Assembly (NCBI RefSeq): GCF_000832985.1 | Contig: NZ_CP009920.1 | Location: forward strand, 4,458,501 to 4,522,500 | Direction of reading: 5' to 3' | DNA length: 64,000 nt | Source of the DNA: Priestia megaterium NBRC 15308 = ATCC 14581 | Lineage (GTDB): Bacteria; Bacillota; Bacilli; Bacillales; Bacillaceae_H | In this document: in pieces, positions 1 through 9,009 of the stretch | How the letters are laid out: every line of letters begins with the position of its first letter | Numbering within the stretch: position 1 is the first letter of the stretch | Program-made: the position numbers and the translations under genes | Notes under the pieces: generated by a model | Databases searched by the model: none | The model's input: the letters and a program-made list of their open reading frames with translations, nothing else | Told to the model about the DNA's origin: nothing

Positions 1-539
1 ATCTCGGAACGTTTTTTGACATGTGGGCTAAATTTAAAAATCCAAAAGGTACACAAAAATCAAACCTGGCACAAGAACGTGAGCTTTATGAGGAAGTGAA
101 AGACACGCTGATTGAGGCGAAAATGCCGATTGTTGATTTATATGGCTACTTGCAGCTGCCTTTTTCAGCCAAAGAAAGTTCTTTGAAAAAGCAGTGGGTG
201 GCCAGCATGAATGCGATTGTTAACAGAGAAGAGTTACCTGAACCAAGGATAATAGAAGGTTCACTGGAAAAATTAGAGCTGTCTTATAAGGCGATTGGCC
301 TGCATCTTTTATTTCTATATCGAATGGACAGAAGGCCAGAGGCTATTTACTGGGAGCGTGTCCGAGAAGAGCTTACCGATAAAATCCATAACGTATTAAG
401 AAAAGATATGAAAAAATTTAAAAGAACATGCAGTGCGTGTTCTAAAGACCTTCCTTGGAATCATGATCATGCGATATGCGATTCGTGTTTTCATAAAAGA
501 TTCCGCAGAAGATATGGGGACGAAGATTTTAATTACTAA
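1..539 (+). CDS. C-terminal part of a probable Suv3-type RNA helicase (5' end outside window)
   Basis: The frame is open from base 3 and continues upstream of the first ATG (base 21) as LGTFFD, so this is most likely the tail of a longer protein that begins outside the window. The visible ~178 residues are helical and charged. They end in a CxxC...CxxC cluster (CSACSKDL...ICDSCF) that looks like a zinc knuckle, followed by a basic tail. The stretch AIGLHLLFLYRM recalls the C-terminal domain of Suv3-like RNA helicases known in Bacillus. No helicase motifs are inside the window, so the assignment is tentative. An independent small protein starting at base 21 cannot be excluded, but no ribosome site precedes that ATG. 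Confidence 0.45.
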   Translation, partial: LGTFFDMWAKFKNPKGTQKSNLAQERELYEEVKDTLIEAKMPIVDLYGYLQLPFSAKESSLKKQWVASMNAIVNREELPEPRIIEGSLEKLELSYKAIGLHLLFLYRMDRRPEAIYWERVREELTDKIHNVLRKDMKKFKRTCSACSKDLPWNHDHAICDSCFHKRFRRRYGDEDFNY

Positions 540-548
540 GATGTAGAG

Positions 549-899
549 ATGAAAAAGAGGCTTGTATAAACGTATTTTAGTTAAAGAAAGGTCCGAACGA
601 GTTGGATTTTTGATTGAGAATCCAATTGGTTCGGCTTTTTTTATGGTGAACGTAGCTTTCATCTGTTTCGTTTCTTCTAGCACAGTTGATTGGAGGGCAA
701 GGCGAAGACTCCTGCCGGAAAAGCGGAAGGGGTGAGACCCCGCAGAAGCGTAAGCGACGAGGAGGCTCAGCGGACGCCCGCGGAAAGCGAAGTCTTGCAC
801 GGAAATCAACAGCGGTGTACTAAGCAGTCCAGTTCATGTATACTATTTGTTCATCTTTAGATTGGATTGATGTAGTTATGTCTCAATCTGATTTTTCAT
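549..899. repeat. Structured repeat element, copy A (full length)
   Basis: First of three related elements (others at 7460-7794 and 60514-60668). It begins ATGAAAAAGAGGC and ends with an inverted match (reverse complement ATGAAAAATCAGATTGAG). It contains a terminator-like hairpin at 592-644 (arms starting CCGAAC and ending GTTCGG, then a T-run). A GC-rich core at about 695-810 follows, with complementary AAGACT/AGTCTT arms. The core is shared almost word for word with copy B. It fills most of the 616-base gap between the helicase tail and menA. Repeats of this kind are common between genes in Bacillaceae, to my knowledge, and their cores are often mis-called as small proteins. Confidence 0.8.
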
Positions 900-982
900 A
901 CAGGCTTTTAATCTTTTTCCTGCGAATTTCTGCATCAAAGCAGATTTTTGTAGAAAAAACCGGAAATGTATAAGCGGTCATC

Positions 983-1011
983 TTGTAAAAAGATCAATAA
1001 ATTATTATGAT
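983..1011 (+). promoter_or_regulatory. Candidate SigA promoter for menA
   Basis: TTGTAA at 983-988 and TATGAT at 1006-1011 are separated by 17 bases, a good vegetative promoter match. It lies about 145 bases upstream of menA. Nothing else was recognised between the repeat and menA. Confidence 0.5.
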
Positions 1012-1155
1012 ATAGAGTGGAACTGATATTTTAAAGAGTTCCGTGATTTTTTTGTTGGGCGGACGTGTATTGTATTAGAGTAAGTTTGCTATCATTCATT
1101 ATGTTAAAAGCAGCACTTTTAAATAGAGATACGGTTCGTAATAGAAGGGAAGAGG

Positions 1156-2079
1156 ATGATGACAAGTCATAACAAAGAAAACAAAGCTGCAGTCGAGCAG
1201 TATAGCAAAGGGAAAATTTTGTGGCAATTAACCCGTCCTCATACGCTAACAGCATCGTTTGTACCGGTTTTGATTGGTACAGTTCTAGCCATGTTTTATG
1301 GCCATGTGAACGTTTGGATGTTTCTTGCGATGCTTTTTTCATGTTTGTGGATTCAAATTGCGACGAACTTATTTAACGAGTACTATGATTTTAAACGCGG
1401 GTTAGACACAGAAGACTCCGTAGGTATCGGAGGAGCTATCGTCAGACACGGAATGAAACCGAAAACGGTATTAAATTTAGCACTGATTTCTTATGGAATT
1501 GCTCTTATTTTAGGTGTATATATATGTGCAAACAGCAGCTGGTGGCTTGCTTTAGTTGGATTAGTAGGTATGGCGATTGGTTATTTGTATACGGGCGGAC
1601 CGCTTCCGATTGCGTATACGCCGTTTGGAGAATTATTTTCAGGTCTTTGCATGGGTGCCATGTTCGTTTTAATTTCATTTTTTATTCAAACAAATACCGT
1701 AACGTCTGAAAGCATCTTTGTATCACTTCCGATTGCGATTTTAGTAGGGGCGATTAATTTGTCTAACAACATTCGCGATATAGAAGAAGACACAAAAGGC
1801 GGACGACGTACGCTAGCTATTTTATTAGGTTCCAAAAATGCGATTAGATTTTTAGCTGCTTTGTTTGGCATTGCGTATATTTGGACCGTTGCATTAGTGG
1901 TATTCTTCGGTATTAGCCCTTGGATTTTCTTAGTGTTTCTTAGTGCACCTAAGCCAATTCAAGCCGTACAAGCATTTGTACGCGGAGAGCTTATTGCGAT
2001 GAAAGCAACTGCTCAAACAAATACGTTTTTTGGATTTACTTTATCAATTGGGTTATTAATTGGCTATTTAGTAAGCTGA
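1156..2079 (+). CDS. menA: 1,4-dihydroxy-2-naphthoate polyprenyltransferase
   Basis: Integral-membrane UbiA-family prenyltransferase of 307 residues. It joins the naphthoate ring to a polyprenyl chain in menaquinone synthesis. The first Asp-rich motif is visible in NEYYDFKRGLDTED (about residues 74-87) and the second in NNIRDIEEDTKGGRRTLA (about 200-217). Both bind Mg-pyrophosphate in this family. Eight or nine hydrophobic spans surround them, and the length is normal for MenA. ATG codons at 1156 and 1159 are both possible behind the purine-rich AAGGGAAGAGG. The gene is monocistronic, with its own promoter candidate and a strong terminator shared with the convergent AlaX gene. Confidence 0.93.
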   Translation: MMTSHNKENKAAVEQYSKGKILWQLTRPHTLTASFVPVLIGTVLAMFYGHVNVWMFLAMLFSCLWIQIATNLFNEYYDFKRGLDTEDSVGIGGAIVRHGMKPKTVLNLALISYGIALILGVYICANSSWWLALVGLVGMAIGYLYTGGPLPIAYTPFGELFSGLCMGAMFVLISFFIQTNTVTSESIFVSLPIAILVGAINLSNNIRDIEEDTKGGRRTLAILLGSKNAIRFLAALFGIAYIWTVALVVFFGISPWIFLVFLSAPKPIQAVQAFVRGELIAMKATAQTNTFFGFTLSIGLLIGYLVS

Positions 2080-2087
2080 TGGAGTGG

Positions 2088-2119
2088 AAAAAGCCTGTCT
2101 TTAAAAAGACAGGCTTTTT
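2088..2119. terminator. Bidirectional terminator between menA and the AlaX gene
   Basis: Perfect stem AAGCCTGTCTT/AAGACAGGCTT flanked by A-runs on the left and T-runs on the right, so it can serve both convergent genes. Confidence 0.9.
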
Positions 2120-2120
2120 G

Positions 2121-3296
2121 TTATGCTCTAGTTATTTTTTCTTTTACTGAGTTAATAAATGCGTTCATATTTTCAGAAGATGAAAAGCTGGCTTGGGCTT
2201 GTTTTGGTCCGCCGCCGCCTTTTCCACCGTAAAGTGGAAGAAGTTCTTTATAAAGTTCTCCGCATTTTACCTCACTGCCGCTGTGGGCCAGCAATACTTT
2301 TTGATCACTTGAAAAAGAAAAAAGAAGCGTTGTATCAGGCGTTTGAAGCAGCTGCTTTGTCAAAGCTTGCACATCTTTTAATGTACGGTTTTCAAAGTGA
2401 TGGTACAGAAATGATCCTTCTTTTTTGGCTTCTAATTCACTTGCTAAATAAGCTGCATTTTCATTTTTTAATTCTTCTAGTTGTTTTTGCAGCTCTTTTT
2501 GTTCAGTCTCCAATTTTTTAATTCGTTCTACAACTAACTCACGGCTTGTACTGAATTTATTGCTAAGTTCCGCTACGATTTCTTGAGACTGCTGATAATC
2601 AGCTAATGCACGCATACCGCATTTAAAAAAGAGGCGTGTATTGCCGCGCTGCTTTTCTGTTTTTGTAAGTTTAATAAGGCCCAGTTCTCCAATTTGGTTC
2701 ACATGAGTGCCGCAGCAGGCAGAAACATCAATGTCTTCAATTTCTACGATGCGTACAATTTCGTCTTCTAGGTCGGGCACTTTGCGAAGCGCAAGAGTAT
2801 GCAAATCTTCTTTTTTCACTTCGTACGTTTTAATGGGGCGGTTGCTGTAAATAGCGTCGTTTACAATTTTTTCAATGTGTAATAGCTGCTCATCAGATAA
2901 CTGAGGCACATTTAAATCAATAGAGACAGCTTCGCTTCCTAAATGAAAGCTAACGGTGTGAATATCATATGTATCAATTAATAGAGCTGAAAGTAAGTGC
3001 TGTCCGCTGTGCTGCTGCATATGATCAAAGCGGCGATTCCAGTCAATTTCACACGTGACGTTCGTTTGTGCAGGGAGCGTATCAACGAGGTGATAGACTT
3101 CTCCATTTTCTTCATAAACATCTTTTACCTCAATTCCGGCAATAGTACCGTAATCAGAAGGCTGTCCGCCGCCTTCTGGATAAAAAGCAGTTTGTTTTAA
3201 CGTTAAAGCGTAGCCATTTGAAAGAGCGCGCGTCTCTGTCACTTCTGTTTCCCACGTTTTTGTGTAGGGATTGCTATAATAAAGTCTTTCTGTCAT
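2121..3296 (-). CDS. Alanyl-tRNA editing protein, AlaX-L type
   Basis: Cytosolic trans-editing enzyme of 391 residues that hydrolyses Ser- or Gly-mischarged tRNA-Ala. It corresponds to the AlaRS editing half. The zinc site is intact: HSGQH (H96, H100) and CCGTH (about 198-202). Residues about 255-320 form a coiled coil. The tail is a DHHA1-type domain ending in the glycine-rich YGGKGGGGPKQAQA signature. The start was set at the ATG at 3296, which has AAAGGA eight bases upstream. An ATG 27 bases further upstream lacks a ribosome site. It is convergent with menA and divergent from the next gene. Confidence 0.9.
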   Translation of the reverse strand: MTERLYYSNPYTKTWETEVTETRALSNGYALTLKQTAFYPEGGGQPSDYGTIAGIEVKDVYEENGEVYHLVDTLPAQTNVTCEIDWNRRFDHMQQHSGQHLLSALLIDTYDIHTVSFHLGSEAVSIDLNVPQLSDEQLLHIEKIVNDAIYSNRPIKTYEVKKEDLHTLALRKVPDLEDEIVRIVEIEDIDVSACCGTHVNQIGELGLIKLTKTEKQRGNTRLFFKCGMRALADYQQSQEIVAELSNKFSTSRELVVERIKKLETEQKELQKQLEELKNENAAYLASELEAKKEGSFLYHHFENRTLKDVQALTKQLLQTPDTTLLFSFSSDQKVLLAHSGSEVKCGELYKELLPLYGGKGGGGPKQAQASFSSSENMNAFINSVKEKITRA

Positions 3297-3406
3297 GTTC
3301 ATCATCCTTTCTAGTAAAACCATACCTAACTTTTTCTATAGTATCAGAAATATGTTTCTTCGAACATGGATAAGCTAACTTGTAATAATAAAACTGGGTG
3401 GGACAT

Positions 3407-5554
3407 ATGAAAAATACTGTTTATATTTATACGCGGGATTTAAAAAGAATTTTCACCAATTGGGCGATGATTATCATTGTGCTGACGCTTATGATTCTGC
3501 CGTCTTTTTACGCATGGTTTAATATAAAAGCATCATGGGATCCTTACGGACGGACTGAAGGTATTGCCATTGCAGTAACAAGCGAAGACGAAGGTGCTAC
3601 GATAAGAGGGCAGCACGTGAACGTGGGAAAAGATATTATTGCAACGCTAAAGAAAAATAAAACGCTTGGATGGACGTTTGTCTCCAAAGAAAAAGCTGAT
3701 CACGGAGTAAAACACGGAGACTATTATGCAAGTATTGTTATTCCAAAAGATTTTTCACAAAAGCTTGGTACCGTTCTTCAAGACCGTTTGGAAAAGCCGG
3801 TCATTATCTACAAAGTAAACGAAAAAATAAACGCCGTGGCGCCTAAAATTACAAGCAAAGGAGCCAGCAGCTTAACACAACAGATCAGTGAAAAATTCGT
3901 CAAAACAGCGAATGGAGCTATTTTTTCTGTGTTTAACGAACTAGGTATTACACTGCAGCGGGATTTGCCGACTATTCAACAAGTTGAACAACGAATTTTT
4001 GAGCTCGAAAATCGTCTTCCTGAAATCAAAAAAGTAATTAATGAAGCGAATGACACCACTCAAAAAGCTGGAGCTATTGTATCGAAAGCTCAGGCTGCTC
4101 TTCCTGAAGTAGAGAGATTAACAGCTGACGGCGCACAGATGACTCAGCAGCTCAATACGTTTTTAACTAAAAGCGATCAAGTTTTAAAAAACGCTGAGCC
4201 AACGATCAACGAAACGCTGCAGCGGGTTCAGCAGCGAGCTCTCGGGGTTCAAGAACTGAAGAATCAGCTGATGGAAAAAGATATCGCACCGGCTGAAGTC
4301 AGCGCAGCAGCAGAACAGCTAAAAGTGCAGTTAACAAAACAAATTGCTGACACAGGAGAGATTCTTACGCTTCTTACAGATTTAAATGCGTTATCTCAAC
4401 AACAAGTTCTTTCACCTGTTATTAATGACGTAAAAGATGTAAACAAGCTTTTACAGCAGCAGCTTTCGGATGTAAACAGTCTGCAGCAACAAACACAAAA
4501 TGGAGATGCTCCAACTCAAAGCGTGCTTGATAGATTCAGCTCACGCACCGACCAAGTGGTTTCTAAATTAAATACGTTAACGAATTCGTATTCTTCTACG
4601 ATTGTGCCGGCTGTTGAACAAGCAATCAAAGAGGCAAAAGATAAAACGGCAAGCGCAAACTCACTGCTTGAGGAAGCCAATAAAAGCATGCCGGATGTTT
4701 CGAATGTGCTGTCTAAAACAGCGAGTGGCATCTTGCTTGGGCAGCAGGAGCTTGCGAAAATAACAAAAGACTTTCCGCGAATTGAACAAAACGTGCATAA
4801 TATAGCGGATAAGATACGAGAATTTCAGCGAAAAGAAAATATTGAAGATATTATTAATTTGTTAAAAAACGATGTGCAAAAAGAAAGTGATTTTTTTGCT
4901 AAACCCGTTCTTTTAAAAGAAGAGAGGCTTTATCCCATTCCAAACTACGGCTCGGCTATGTCGCCGTTTTACACAACGCTTTGCTTGTGGGTTGGGGCTT
5001 TGCTGTTAGTTTCGATTTTAAGCGTAGAAGTAGCGGATGAAGAGCGGTTTAAAAGCTATGAAGTCTATCTTGGAAGACTTTTAACGTTTTTGTCCATTGC
5101 TCTTGTGCAAGCTTTTATTGTGACGCTGGGCGATTTATTTTTAATCAACACGTACGTCGTAGATAAAGTGCCTTTTATCTTTTTAGGCTTACTGTGCAGC
5201 TTCGTATTTATGACGATTGTATATACGCTTGTTGCGATATTTGGCAATGCAGGAAAAGCAATGGCGATTGTTTTACTTGTGCTTCAGCTTTCCGCTGCAG
5301 GCGGTACATTTCCGATTCAAGTCGTGCCTGCTTTTTTTCAGGCAATCAATCCGTTTTTACCATTTACGTATGCAATAAGCATGATGAGAGAAGTGGTAGG
5401 AGGCATGTTAGCGGACATTGTCAGAAAAGACGTTACCGTTCTTCTTTGCATTTGGCTTGGCGTGCTGCTTGTTGGCATTTTTCTTCATAAGCCTCTTAGT
5501 AAAACGAGTGCAAAATTAACAAAAAAAGCGCGTGAAAGTAAATTAATTCATTAA
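3407..5554 (+). CDS. yhgE: YhgE/Pip family membrane protein
   Basis: Large membrane protein of 715 residues with the Pip/YhgE architecture. One N-terminal span (MIIIVLTLMILPSFYAWFNI) is followed by an extracytoplasmic region of about 490 residues. That region is rich in Gln/Glu/Ala heptads (about 180-480, coiled coil). Five or six C-terminal spans follow in ABC-2-like style. Family members include the phage infection protein of Lactococcus and B. subtilis YhgE. Their molecular role is unsettled, with links to phage adsorption and type VII secretion-like envelopes. The start is ATG 3407 behind GGGTGGG. A GTG nine bases earlier overlaps that ribosome site. No terminator was seen before the next gene. 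Confidence 0.85.
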   Translation: MKNTVYIYTRDLKRIFTNWAMIIIVLTLMILPSFYAWFNIKASWDPYGRTEGIAIAVTSEDEGATIRGQHVNVGKDIIATLKKNKTLGWTFVSKEKADHGVKHGDYYASIVIPKDFSQKLGTVLQDRLEKPVIIYKVNEKINAVAPKITSKGASSLTQQISEKFVKTANGAIFSVFNELGITLQRDLPTIQQVEQRIFELENRLPEIKKVINEANDTTQKAGAIVSKAQAALPEVERLTADGAQMTQQLNTFLTKSDQVLKNAEPTINETLQRVQQRALGVQELKNQLMEKDIAPAEVSAAAEQLKVQLTKQIADTGEILTLLTDLNALSQQQVLSPVINDVKDVNKLLQQQLSDVNSLQQQTQNGDAPTQSVLDRFSSRTDQVVSKLNTLTNSYSSTIVPAVEQAIKEAKDKTASANSLLEEANKSMPDVSNVLSKTASGILLGQQELAKITKDFPRIEQNVHNIADKIREFQRKENIEDIINLLKNDVQKESDFFAKPVLLKEERLYPIPNYGSAMSPFYTTLCLWVGALLLVSILSVEVADEERFKSYEVYLGRLLTFLSIALVQAFIVTLGDLFLINTYVVDKVPFIFLGLLCSFVFMTIVYTLVAIFGNAGKAMAIVLLVLQLSAAGGTFPIQVVPAFFQAINPFLPFTYAISMMREVVGGMLADIVRKDVTVLLCIWLGVLLVGIFLHKPLSKTSAKLTKKARESKLIH

Positions 5555-5618
5555 AAGACCTTTTTAACTTTCCAGACAGAAAAAAATGCGGTAGTGTAGA
5601 TAGAAAGGAGTGATCAGC

Positions 5619-5996
5619 TTGGGTATATTAGATGGACTATTAGGAAATGCATCAGAAGCAGATATAAGAGGAACTGAAAAAGATTTACAAAACATTTTAA
5701 TTGCCAACGAGCGAGTGGAACAAGCATATAAAGTCATTCGCGATTTGATGGTGTTTACGACGAAACGCTTAATTATCGTTGATAAGCAAGGAGTGACGGG
5801 AAAGAAAACAGATTATCATTCCATTCCTTATAAGACGATTACCCATTTTAGCGTAGAAACGGCTGGAACGTTCGATTTAGATGCGGAATTAAATATTTGG
5901 GTATCGGGTTCTAGCGCGCCGATCTCAAAAGAATTTCGTAAAGATAAAAGCATTTACGACGTGCAAAAAGTATTAGCATCTTATGTATTAGATTAA
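5619..5996 (+). CDS. Bacterial PH-domain protein
   Basis: 125-residue soluble protein with a bacterial Pleckstrin-homology fold pattern. It has alternating strands such as LMVFTTKRLIIVDKQG and KTDYHSIPYKTITHFSVE, then a final helix (IYDVQKVLASYVL). Such domains are widespread in Firmicutes and mostly of unknown function. I chose the TTG at 5619 because AAAGGAG sits eight bases before it. The alternative GTG at 5610 overlaps the ribosome site itself. It is followed by its own terminator. Confidence 0.8.
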   Translation: MGILDGLLGNASEADIRGTEKDLQNILIANERVEQAYKVIRDLMVFTTKRLIIVDKQGVTGKKTDYHSIPYKTITHFSVETAGTFDLDAELNIWVSGSSAPISKEFRKDKSIYDVQKVLASYVLD

Positions 5997-6033
5997 AAAA
6001 GTTGAGCCATGAAAAATTGGCTCGACTTTTTTT
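5996..6033. terminator. Terminator after the PH-domain gene
   Basis: Stem GTTGAGCC/GGCTCGAC with one G-T pair, A-run before and seven T after. Confidence 0.85.
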
Positions 6034-6229
6034 ATGCTTGTGTAAAACGGGAAGAGATAATATCTTCTTTCTCGCATGCAGCTGTTTAAAAAATAATCAG
6101 GTTGTTGTCCTTCTACATTTGTTTATGTCACTCATTACTGAAATGCATGAAAACGATTTACATAATGAATTATACAGAATAAAAAAACCGTGATATGCTT
6201 TTTTTAGAGAAAAAAGGAAGTGACTAACT

Positions 6230-7429
6230 GTGAGTTATACCGTAATTGGAACATCAGCTTTTCGCAAAACAAATGTTGCGCTTTTTGCAGCAGGCTTCAA
6301 CACATTTTCGATTTTATATTGTACGCAGGCCATTTTACCCGAATTTTCTAGAGAATTTGGGATATCCCCGGCGTTTGCGAGTTTATCTCTTTCGTTAACA
6401 ACCATCACGCTTGCTGTTAGTATGCTTTTTTTAGGTTCTTTATCGGAAGTGTGGGGACGAAAGAAACTGATGGGCCTATCGTTAATTTTTGCGTCATTGC
6501 TATGCATCATGACAGCATTTAGCTCTACCTTTGAAACGCTGTTAATTTTTCGCGTTATTCAAGGAATCGTGTTAGCAGGGCTGCCTTCTGTGGCCATGGC
6601 TTACTTAGGAGAAGAAATTGAACCCGGGAGTTTAGGAAAAGCGATGGGGATTTATATAAGCGGAAACGCCTTTGGAGGCGTAGCGGGAAGGCTTATGACA
6701 GGAATGCTCACGGAGTATTTTAACTGGTCGGTAGCTCTTGATGTTGTAAGCGTAATTAGTTTATTGGCCACATTTGTTTTTTTTATGAACTTGCCCGATT
6801 CACAGAACTTTACTTCCAGGTCCTTTGAACTTCGTCAGCTTACCGGCTCTCTTCGCAGTCATCTTCAAGATAAAGGGATGCTTTGTCTTTTTGCTATTGG
6901 TTTTGCACTGCTTGGAAGTAACGTAGCTTTATACAATTATATTGGATACGCTCTATCCGCTCCTCCGTATTCTTGGAATCATACGCTTGTCAGTTTTATT
7001 TTTGTTATTTTCTTTGTTGGAGTATTCAGCTCGGTCTGGATGGGGACGCTGGCGGATCGATATGGTCGGAAGAAAGTGCTGTTATGTACGATTGCTGTTA
7101 CGCTTATAGGTTCAATCGTTACGCTGCATCCCGTTTTATGGATAAAAATTACCGGGCTTTTGCTGCTGACCTTTGGCTTTTTTGGAAGTCATTCCATCGC
7201 AAGCAGCTGGGTAGGAAGAAGAGCAACGCATGACAAAGCTCAAGCTTCGTCTTTGTATTTGTTTTTTTACTATGCAGGATCAAGCGTTGGCGGGACGGTG
7301 GCTGGCTTATGCTGGAGTGCGTACGGCTGGAAAGGTGTTATTGCTTTAATTGGTGTGTTTCTTACAACAGCCTTTTTCCTAGCTGTTCGTTTGTCAAAAA
7401 TGCCGGCTCAGCAGACGCATGTTCACTAA
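6230..7429 (+). CDS. MFS exporter, YnfM/arabinose-efflux type
   Basis: Twelve-span major facilitator of 399 residues. MFS motif A is seen as GSLSEVWGRKKLMG (about 64-77) and is repeated in the second half as GTLADRYGRKKVL (about 272-284). The segment YLGEEIEPGSLGKAMGIYI is typical of the E. coli YnfM group. The substrate cannot be read from sequence. It starts with GTG, preceded by AAGGAAG. In enterobacteria YnfM is divergent from a LysR gene. Here the nearest LysR gene is convergent, on the other side of a repeat, so a regulatory link is uncertain. Confidence 0.85.
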   Translation: MSYTVIGTSAFRKTNVALFAAGFNTFSILYCTQAILPEFSREFGISPAFASLSLSLTTITLAVSMLFLGSLSEVWGRKKLMGLSLIFASLLCIMTAFSSTFETLLIFRVIQGIVLAGLPSVAMAYLGEEIEPGSLGKAMGIYISGNAFGGVAGRLMTGMLTEYFNWSVALDVVSVISLLATFVFFMNLPDSQNFTSRSFELRQLTGSLRSHLQDKGMLCLFAIGFALLGSNVALYNYIGYALSAPPYSWNHTLVSFIFVIFFVGVFSSVWMGTLADRYGRKKVLLCTIAVTLIGSIVTLHPVLWIKITGLLLLTFGFFGSHSIASSWVGRRATHDKAQASSLYLFFYYAGSSVGGTVAGLCWSAYGWKGVIALIGVFLTTAFFLAVRLSKMPAQQTHVH

Positions 7430-7459
7430 GAAAATGTAAAGACATATAGCTATTGATTT

Positions 7460-7794
7460 AAAAAAAGAGGCCCGTACAAAAGGATTTTAGCCCAAGTGAA
7501 AAACGAACCATCGATCAACATGTTTGATTAGTGGTTCGTTTTTTTTTGTTATGGTGAACATAGTTTCATCTTTTTCGTTCCTTCTAGCAGTTGATTGGAG
7601 GGCAGGACGGAGACTCCTGCGGGAAAGCGGAACAGGTGAGACCCCGCAGGAGCGGAAGCGACGAGGAGGCTCAGCGGCTGCCCGCGGAAAGCGAAGTCTT
7701 GCACGGAAATCAACTGCGGTGTCGCAAGTGATTTATACTAGCTACTTTAGTCTTTAGATTGAAGTAATTTAGTTATGTCTTAATTTCTTTTCTT
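7460..7794. repeat. Structured repeat element, copy B (full length)
   Basis: Second copy of the element at 549-899. It starts AAAAAAAGAGGC and ends in TCTTAATTTCTTTTCTT, which overlaps the stop codon of the LysR gene. The hairpin at 7501-7548 has different bases from copy A (arms AACGAACCA/TGGTTCGTT, then nine T) but the same position and shape. The GC-rich core at about 7590-7710 is nearly identical to copy A. It fills the whole 363-base gap between the exporter and the LysR gene. Its T-rich hairpin could terminate the exporter transcript. Confidence 0.8.
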
Positions 7795-8665
7795 AGTTTA
7801 AAAGTTGAATAAAAAGCTCCGCTACTTTTTTATGAGCGCTGTTAGCAGGATAGATATAGGAGAAACGGCGCTTAAAAGGAGCGGTGTTAACGTCGAGAAT
7901 CGATAGGTGTTTTTGTTCTACATCTTCTTTAATAGCGCAAAGCGACAGTACAGACATTCCTAAATCGTGAACGATGGCTTCTTTAATTCCTTGATTGCTG
8001 CTGATCGTTAGTATGCTTTTCATTTTTAAACCGTTGGACATTAAAACGTGATCTAAATATTCTCTTGTTCCAGAGCCTTTTTCACGTGCTACCCACCGCT
8101 GATTTTGTAAATCATCAATTTCTACTTTTTTAAGCTGAGCTAAAGGGTGATCCACTGACGCAACGATGGCAAGCTCATCGTCCATAAAGGACTGAATATG
8201 TAAGTCGGATTCTTCCGTGTGTCCTTCAATAAGTCCTACGTCTACTTTGAAATGACGAACAAGCTGAGCGATTTCCTTTGTATTACCGATAGTCACTTCT
8301 ACATCAATATCAGGATATTGTTCACGAAGCTTTGCTAAAAATGAAGGGAGAATATATTCGCCAATCGTGAAACTGGCGCCAATCGTTAGCATTCCTTTGA
8401 CACGGTGATGATGTTCATAAATATCTCGTTTCGTATGCTCATATATCTGAATCATTTGTTTAGCACGATCGTATAAAATTTCGCCGCTGGGTGTGATTTT
8501 TAACATTTTAGGTGAACGCAGGAACAGGGAAGTTTGAAATTCTTTTTCAAGATTTTTGATGTGTACGCTTACGCTTGGCTGTGAAATCATTAACTTTTCC
8601 GCAGCTTTTGTAAAGCTTTGCTCTTCTACAACAGAAACAAACGTCTTTAACGCATCATAGTACAT
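7793..8665 (-). CDS. LysR-family regulator, CysL-like
   Basis: 290-residue LysR-type transcription factor. The winged HTH is at residues 1-60 (SFTKAAEKLMISQPSVSVHIKNLEKEF) and the co-inducer domain at about 90-290. The segments VKGMLTIGASFTIGEYILP and EKGSGTREYLDHVL closely resemble my memory of B. subtilis CysL (YwfK), the activator of sulfite reductase genes cysJI. No sulfur genes are in the window, so the target is unknown and the specific name is an inference. Its stop codon lies in the right end of repeat copy B. Confidence 0.8.
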   Translation of the reverse strand: MYYDALKTFVSVVEEQSFTKAAEKLMISQPSVSVHIKNLEKEFQTSLFLRSPKMLKITPSGEILYDRAKQMIQIYEHTKRDIYEHHHRVKGMLTIGASFTIGEYILPSFLAKLREQYPDIDVEVTIGNTKEIAQLVRHFKVDVGLIEGHTEESDLHIQSFMDDELAIVASVDHPLAQLKKVEIDDLQNQRWVAREKGSGTREYLDHVLMSNGLKMKSILTISSNQGIKEAIVHDLGMSVLSLCAIKEDVEQKHLSILDVNTAPFKRRFSYIYPANSAHKKVAELFIQLLN

Positions 8666-8899
8666 AGAGTATGGCTCCTTTTATATTAAAAAAATTAATT
8701 ATAAACATTATAAAACATTACTATTGTAATAACTAGAGGTACTTGGTTAAGACAAACAAAACGAGGTGCTGACTTAAAGGAGTATTTTGGCTTACAACGA
8801 AGGCAGCCTGCGCAATTTGTTTACAGTTATTTTTGTTTCATCTATAAAACTATTAAACACTTTTTTGTCATCTATTTGTAACAAAAGTAAAAAAAGTAC

Positions 8900-8927
8900 T
8901 TGTTTTTTCCAAAAAACATACTATAAT
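8900..8927 (+). promoter_or_regulatory. SigA promoter of the GntR-ABC-sigma operon
   Basis: TTGTTT at 8900-8905 and a perfect TATAAT at 8922-8927 are 16 bases apart. They lie 83 bases upstream of the GntR start codon. Confidence 0.65.
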
Positions 8928-8960
8928 ATTAACTGTAATGCGATGAGTAATACAGTTAAT
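8928..8960. promoter_or_regulatory. Inverted repeat, probable operator of the GntR regulator
   Basis: ATTAACTGTA (8928-8937) and its exact reverse complement TACAGTTAAT (8951-8960) are separated by 13 bases. The left arm begins right after the -10 box, so the repeat covers the expected transcription start. YtrA-type GntR proteins repress their own operons, so autorepression is likely. Confidence 0.55.
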
Positions 8961-9009
8961 ACACCTAGTACACACATCATGATTTTGGGTAGATGAAGGG
9001 AGGCAGACT

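Larger units (their letters stand above)
8666..9009. other. Regulatory gap between the LysR gene and the GntR operon
   Basis: A 344-base AT-rich intergenic region between divergent genes. It holds the GntR-operon promoter and the inverted repeat described separately. An open frame at 8787-8996 has no ribosome site and covers the promoter, so it is not taken as a gene. Confidence 0.6.

Noticed and set aside
396-809. 137-codon open frame on the minus strand over the first repeat
   Set aside because: It lies on repeat copy A and the tail of the helicase gene, has no ribosome site, and reflects the GC-rich core of the repeat.
7524-7757. 77-codon open frame on the plus strand
   Set aside because: It is the core of repeat copy B, with typical spurious repeat-derived sequence.
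8787-8996. 69-codon open frame before the GntR gene
   Set aside because: It has no ribosome site and covers the operon promoter and operator.
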